Shown here: in pieces, positions 49,130 to 52,500 of the stretch
Layout: every line of letters starts with the position of its first letter
Position numbering within the stretch: the stretch's first letter is position 1
Assembly (NCBI RefSeq): GCF_037969725.1
Contig: NZ_CP150203.1
Span: 85,001 to 137,500, forward strand
Direction: 5' to 3'
DNA length: 52,500 bases
Source: Paenibacillus sp. FSL W8-0426
Lineage (GTDB): Bacteria; Bacillota; Bacilli; Paenibacillales; Paenibacillaceae
Notes under the pieces: generated by a model
Database searches by the model: none
The model's input: only the letters and a program-made list of their open reading frames with translations
Told to the model about the DNA's origin: nothing
Translations under genes and position numbers: made by a program

Positions 49130-50887
49130 ATGGAGCATATCGCGTTATATCGGGCGTGGCGCCCCCAGTCGTTTCAGGATATGGTGGGACAACAGCATAT
49201 TATTCAGACCCTGCAGAACGCGATTCGTGAGCAGCGGACTTCCCATGCTTATTTGTTTAGTGGGCCCCGGGGAACCGGTAAAACGAGTGCCGCCAAAATT
49301 ATGGCGAAGGCTGTAAACTGCGAACGCGGCCCTGCGCCCGAGCCTTGCAACGAGTGCGAGGCCTGCCGCAGAATTACTTCCGGCTCAGTTATGGACGTGC
49401 AGGAGATTGATGCTGCGTCCAACCGCGGCGTTGAGGAAATTCGCGATCTGAGGGAGAAGGTTAAATATGCTCCGACCGAGGTTCGCCAGAAGGTCTATAT
49501 TATTGATGAAGTGCACATGTTGACGACAGAAGCTTTCAATGCTTTGTTGAAAACATTGGAGGAGCCGCCTCCGCATGTGATGTTTATTTTGGCTACAACC
49601 GAGCCGCATCGCCTTCCTGCGACGATCATATCGCGTTGTCAGCGATTCGATTTTCGCAGGGTGTCGCTGGATGAGCAGACTGACCGGCTTGAGCTGATCT
49701 GTGAACAGGAAGGCATGCAAGCCGACAGGGATGCCCTCCAGTATATTGCTCGACTTTCTGATGGCGGGATGAGGGATGCACTTAGCGTGCTCGACCAGAT
49801 CTCTTCCTTCACCGACGGCAAGGTGACTTATCAGAAGGTTATGGATATGACCGGCGGAATTCCCTCGGAACAGTTTGCCAAACTTGCAGCTTCTTTGCTC
49901 AAGGGCGATGTCGGTCATATTTTACAGATGATCGAGGGCTTCATGCATGAGGGTAAAAGTGCCGATAAATGCATGGAGAACCTGCTGTATTATTTCCGCG
50001 ACTTGCTTATGATCAAAATGGTACCGGATGCCGACAAGCTGACGGATCGCGTGCTTCACCCGGAGTCGTTCCGGGAAATGGCCGAAGCCTTTACCAAAGG
50101 GCAACTGTTTCAGATGATTGATACGCTTAACCGCTATCAGAGCGAGATGAAGTACGCTGTTCAACCGCAAACGTTATTCGAGGTGGCTTTGTTGAAGCTG
50201 TGCAGCATTCCTGGTCAACAAGGGTCGGATGGCGAAGCGGCGGCGGGCGTTTCTGCGCAATCTGCTTCCATGCCTGGCGATCATGGGGAAATCCAGCGTT
50301 TGAAACAGCAGGTATCGGAGCTTGAGAAGAAACTTGATCGAGCGCTTAAAGCCGGGTTGAGTGGAGGCGAGGCTGCTTCTAGTGGTCCTTCGCGTCCTGC
50401 GACGCGTGCTCCTGTGTCCAGAGGCAACGCACCTGCCAAACTTCCGTCGCATCTGGATCAGTATGTGGCACGGAAAGGGTCGCCGGAATTTGCGGATGTC
50501 AGCAAGCGTTGGGGGCAAATATTGCAGCGAGTGAAGGAAGAAAAGGTTACCGTTCATGCCTGGTTTATGGATGGCGAGCCGGTGTCAGTGCTGGAAGACA
50601 ACGTTCTGGTTGCGTTTAAAAACAACATTCACCGGGAAACGACCGAGAAACAGGCGAATCGCGAAGTGATTGAACGGGTGCTTGCGGAACAAATAGGACG
50701 TCCGATGCGTCTCGTAACCATGATGCTGAAGGATTGGAATGGCGTCATAGAGGGAGCTGTTGAGTCCCCGAAGGAGGAATTTAAGCTCGAACCCGAACAT
50801 GAGGATGGAGGCTCGGGAGGCAAGCAGCCGTGGATTGACGAGGCTATTCAGCTCTTTGGGGAAGACTTGGTCATTATTAAGGAATAA
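49130..50887 (+). CDS. dnaX: DNA polymerase III subunits gamma/tau
   Basis: ATPase of the clamp loader, coordinating the replication fork. The 585-residue protein has Walker A (GPRGTGKT at 45-52), a four-cysteine zinc module (C64, C73, C76, C79), Walker B with IIDEVHML and the SRC sensor (TIISRCQRF). The central domain III oligomerises the loader; the variable C-terminal part (about 370-585) begins with a coiled coil and a Ser/Ala-rich linker and would bind the polymerase and helicase. I saw no A-rich slippery site, so gamma is probably not produced by frameshift as in E. coli. It is the first gene of the dnaX-ebfC-recR set. Confidence 0.97.
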   Translation: MEHIALYRAWRPQSFQDMVGQQHIIQTLQNAIREQRTSHAYLFSGPRGTGKTSAAKIMAKAVNCERGPAPEPCNECEACRRITSGSVMDVQEIDAASNRGVEEIRDLREKVKYAPTEVRQKVYIIDEVHMLTTEAFNALLKTLEEPPPHVMFILATTEPHRLPATIISRCQRFDFRRVSLDEQTDRLELICEQEGMQADRDALQYIARLSDGGMRDALSVLDQISSFTDGKVTYQKVMDMTGGIPSEQFAKLAASLLKGDVGHILQMIEGFMHEGKSADKCMENLLYYFRDLLMIKMVPDADKLTDRVLHPESFREMAEAFTKGQLFQMIDTLNRYQSEMKYAVQPQTLFEVALLKLCSIPGQQGSDGEAAAGVSAQSASMPGDHGEIQRLKQQVSELEKKLDRALKAGLSGGEAASSGPSRPATRAPVSRGNAPAKLPSHLDQYVARKGSPEFADVSKRWGQILQRVKEEKVTVHAWFMDGEPVSVLEDNVLVAFKNNIHRETTEKQANREVIERVLAEQIGRPMRLVTMMLKDWNGVIEGAVESPKEEFKLEPEHEDGGSGGKQPWIDEAIQLFGEDLVIIKE

Positions 50888-50942
50888 TGTCGCAATGTCT
50901 TGTTGTCAATGCAATATCATTTTATTAAGGAGATGATTACAG

Positions 50943-51254
50943 ATGAATAACATGAACCAAATGATGAAGCAAGTGAAGAAAATGCAGGAACAAATGCTGA
51001 AAGCGCAGGAAGAACTGGGCGACAAAACGGTTCAAGGTACTTCCGGAGGCGGCGTGGTTACGGCAGAAGTGAACGGACACAAAAAATTGCTCTCTGTTAC
51101 GATCAAACCTGAAGCGGTAGATCCGGACGACGTCGAAATGCTGCAAGATCTCGTGATGACGGCTGTGAACGATGCACTGAGCAAAGCTGACGAACTTGCC
51201 AACCAGGATATGGGCAAATTCACTGGCGGCATGAAAATTCCGGGATTGTTTTAA
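50943..51254 (+). CDS. ebfC: YbaB/EbfC family nucleoid-associated protein
   Basis: A 103-residue DNA-binding protein (Bacillus yaaK). The N-terminal helix is rich in Met, Gln and Lys ([18 protein letters not shown]), followed by a beta hairpin and the family segment [29 protein letters not shown] lies before the ATG. It sits between dnaX and recR, the near-universal position of this family, and acts with them in one transcript. Confidence 0.95.
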   Translation: MNNMNQMMKQVKKMQEQMLKAQEELGDKTVQGTSGGGVVTAEVNGHKKLLSVTIKPEAVDPDDVEMLQDLVMTAVNDALSKADELANQDMGKFTGGMKIPGLF

Positions 51255-51288
51255 TTGAAATTGATCCTGCCAAAGGAGACTCGCGCGA

Positions 51289-51888
51289 TTGTATTATCCC
51301 GAACCGATATCGAAGCTGATTGATGCCTTTACCCGATTGCCGGGGATTGGCCCCAAAACGGCTGCTCGATTAGCATTTCATGTGTTGAACATGAAGGAAG
51401 ACGATGTTATTGATTTTGCTAAAGCGTTGGTCAGTGTGAAGCGCAATCTTCACTACTGTTCCGTGTGTTGCAATATTACGGATACAGATCCGTGCCGGAT
51501 ATGCCAGGACAAATCCAGGGATGGATCGGTCATCTGTGTGGTTCAGGATTCCAAGGATCTCGTGGCCATGGAGCGGACGAAGGAATTTGACGGATATTAT
51601 CATGTGCTGCAGGGGGCCATATCGCCGATGGAGGGGGTTGGGCCTGACGACATTCGGTTAAAGGAACTTTTGGTCCGTCTTAGCGATGAACGGGTCAAGG
51701 AGCTTATACTGGCTACGAACCCGAACATTGAAGGAGAAGCGACGGCGATGTATATTTCCCGTCTTGTTCGCCCGTTCGAGATCACCGTCACCCGTATAGC
51801 TCATGGGTTACCTGTGGGGGGAGACCTGGAATACGCGGACGAGGTTACACTGTCCAAGGCGTTGGAAGGAAGAAGAGAGATTCGGTAA
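51289..51888 (+). CDS. recR: Recombination mediator RecR
   Basis: Acts with RecO to load RecA on gapped DNA. The 199-residue protein has the helix-hairpin-helix ([15 protein letters not shown] at about 17-31), the zinc finger C57, C60, C69, C72 and a Toprim domain (about 80-175). TTG is the start, with AAAGGAG 10 bases upstream. It is the last gene of the dnaX-ebfC-recR transcript, closed by a terminator. Confidence 0.97.
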   Translation: MYYPEPISKLIDAFTRLPGIGPKTAARLAFHVLNMKEDDVIDFAKALVSVKRNLHYCSVCCNITDTDPCRICQDKSRDGSVICVVQDSKDLVAMERTKEFDGYYHVLQGAISPMEGVGPDDIRLKELLVRLSDERVKELILATNPNIEGEATAMYISRLVRPFEITVTRIAHGLPVGGDLEYADEVTLSKALEGRREIR

Positions 51889-51977
51889 GCCCCCCTTGGT
51901 TGCTTTAGCTTGGGGTTAATCCGGGTTTGAAGGCGTTTCACAAGGAATAACAGCCCTGTGTCTGATTATGGGGGTGG

Positions 51978-52002
51978 AGAGAGCCGCAAGGCTCTCTTTT
52001 TT
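51978..52002 (+). terminator. Terminator after recR
   Basis: AGAGAGCC-GCAA-GGCTCTCT, then six T. Confidence 0.93.
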
Positions 52003-52110
52003 GTTTAGTAAAATATTAGAAAGGGTCATTAAGAATGCTCAAATCGGTTCTAAGTTTGTCCATCTGCTGATATGTATGAATGTATCAAGGTAGATCAGGA
52101 GGAGAGGCTT

Positions 52111-52386
52111 ATGAGATGGTTTGGGAAAAAGGGTTCAACCGGCGAGAAACATGAATATCTCAAAAGAGAAGAAGAGGCGGCAAGGATCTATCTGGATATT
52201 GAACGGGCTAAAGCGGAATGGGAACGTGCGGTAAGACAGTTCGAGGAAGCGCAGGGGGAAGATGAGATTGATTATGCGATCTTTGTTCTTGAGGCTGCGG
52301 AGCGGAAATACCAGATCCACTTAAAGAGGGCTAAACAAGCCGGGGTCAATGGACCTTTAAGAGTGGATAGGGAAATGAGCGTCTGA
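52111..52386 (+). CDS. yaaL: YaaL family protein (DUF2508)
   Basis: A 91-residue, charged, largely alpha-helical cytoplasmic protein of unknown function. It was assigned by its pattern (helix rich in Glu, Arg and Ala; FVLEAAERKYQIHLKRAK) and by its place between recR and bofA, where Bacillus has yaaL. ATG at 52111 was chosen because AGGAGGAG lies 7 bases upstream; the frame is open to 52072 but lacks a site there. Confidence 0.9.
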   Translation: MRWFGKKGSTGEKHEYLKREEEAARIYLDIERAKAEWERAVRQFEEAQGEDEIDYAIFVLEAAERKYQIHLKRAKQAGVNGPLRVDREMSV

Positions 52387-52422
52387 ATAAATCAGGATTT
52401 AATCCGGATGGGGGGGATTTGT

Positions 52423-52500
52423 ATGAAGACGATGATATTGGGCAGCATATTGGTGTTATCGCTGCTTGCGCTCTTCGTTATTTTATTAAAGAAGAAATTA
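52423..52500 (+). CDS. bofA: Pro-sigma-K processing inhibitor BofA (5' part)
   Basis: The first 26 codons only; the gene runs off the window. The fragment is MKTMILGSILVLSLLALFVI plus LLKKKL: an N-terminal transmembrane helix followed by lysines, as in BofA, the mother-cell membrane protein that holds back the SpoIVFB protease until the forespore signal arrives. Its position after yaaL matches Bacillus. GGGGGGGA lies upstream of the ATG. Identification rests mainly on position. Confidence 0.8.
   Translation, partial: MKTMILGSILVLSLLALFVILLKKKL

Noticed and set aside
49130..50887. Programmed frameshift in dnaX as in E. coli
   Set aside because: No A-rich slippery heptamer with a following stem was found; a single long product is the simpler reading.

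Overview
The window reads as a chromosomal segment of a spore-forming, flagellated Bacillota of the Paenibacillus type, from the rRNA-rich region near the replication origin. The evidence is the gene order (rRNA operon, guaB, dacA, pdx genes, serS; and scr, dnaX, ebfC, recR, yaaL, bofA), the sporulation genes (spo0F, an SspP-type spore protein, pbpG, bofA), strong Bacillus-type ribosome binding sites and frequent GTG or TTG starts. No insertion sequence, prophage, CRISPR array or plasmid feature was seen.

Layout. 1-3.65 kb: end of 16S, a tRNA-free spacer, 23S and 5S rRNA, then a terminator. 3.8-10.8 kb: guaB, dacA, a 16-codon remnant of pdxS, pdxT, a structured intergenic RNA, serS, tRNA-Ser(UGA) and three small spore-associated genes. 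11-15.5 kb: a lipoprotein, an AraC regulator with a Fur-controlled iron-siderophore binding lipoprotein, an acetyltransferase and tadA. 15.5-15.6 kb: a tight cluster of DnaA boxes between tadA and an orphan histidine kinase. 15.8-24.7 kb: the kinase, rluF, motAB (sigma-D promoter), small metabolic genes, rbsK, a c-type cytochrome, an acetyltransferase, and an NlpC/P60 hydrolase under a c-di-AMP (ydaO/yuaA) riboswitch. 24.9-32.8 kb: a membrane protein with an M1 peptidase, then ywhD, pbpG, speE and speB. 33.1-38.7 kb: a CcpA-controlled GH51 arabinofuranosidase, a zinc-ribbon protein, ywiB-argS and a subtilase. 39-48.5 kb: rpoE, pyrG, spo0F, fbaA, murA, rho, a radical SAM protein of unknown function and rpmE. 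48.6-52.5 kb: SRP RNA, dnaX, ebfC, recR, yaaL and the start of bofA.

Together the genes cover nucleotide supply (guaB, pyrG), translation (serS, argS, tadA, rluF, rpmE, SRP RNA), wall synthesis (dacA, pbpG, murA), replication and repair (dnaX, recR), transcription (rpoE, rho) and the sporulation switch (spo0F, possibly the kinase). Compared with the gene order I recall for Bacillus subtilis, a block that sits on the other side of the origin there (speEB, argS, rpoE to rpmE) lies here between tadA and scr-dnaX.

The observations I rate highest are the deletion that removed nearly all of pdxS but left pdxT intact, the DnaA-box cluster, the radical SAM gene between rho and rpmE, the riboswitch that runs straight into a ribosome binding site, and the long-range stem with a T-tract between pdxT and serS. 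All calls are from reading the sequence; no database search was run.
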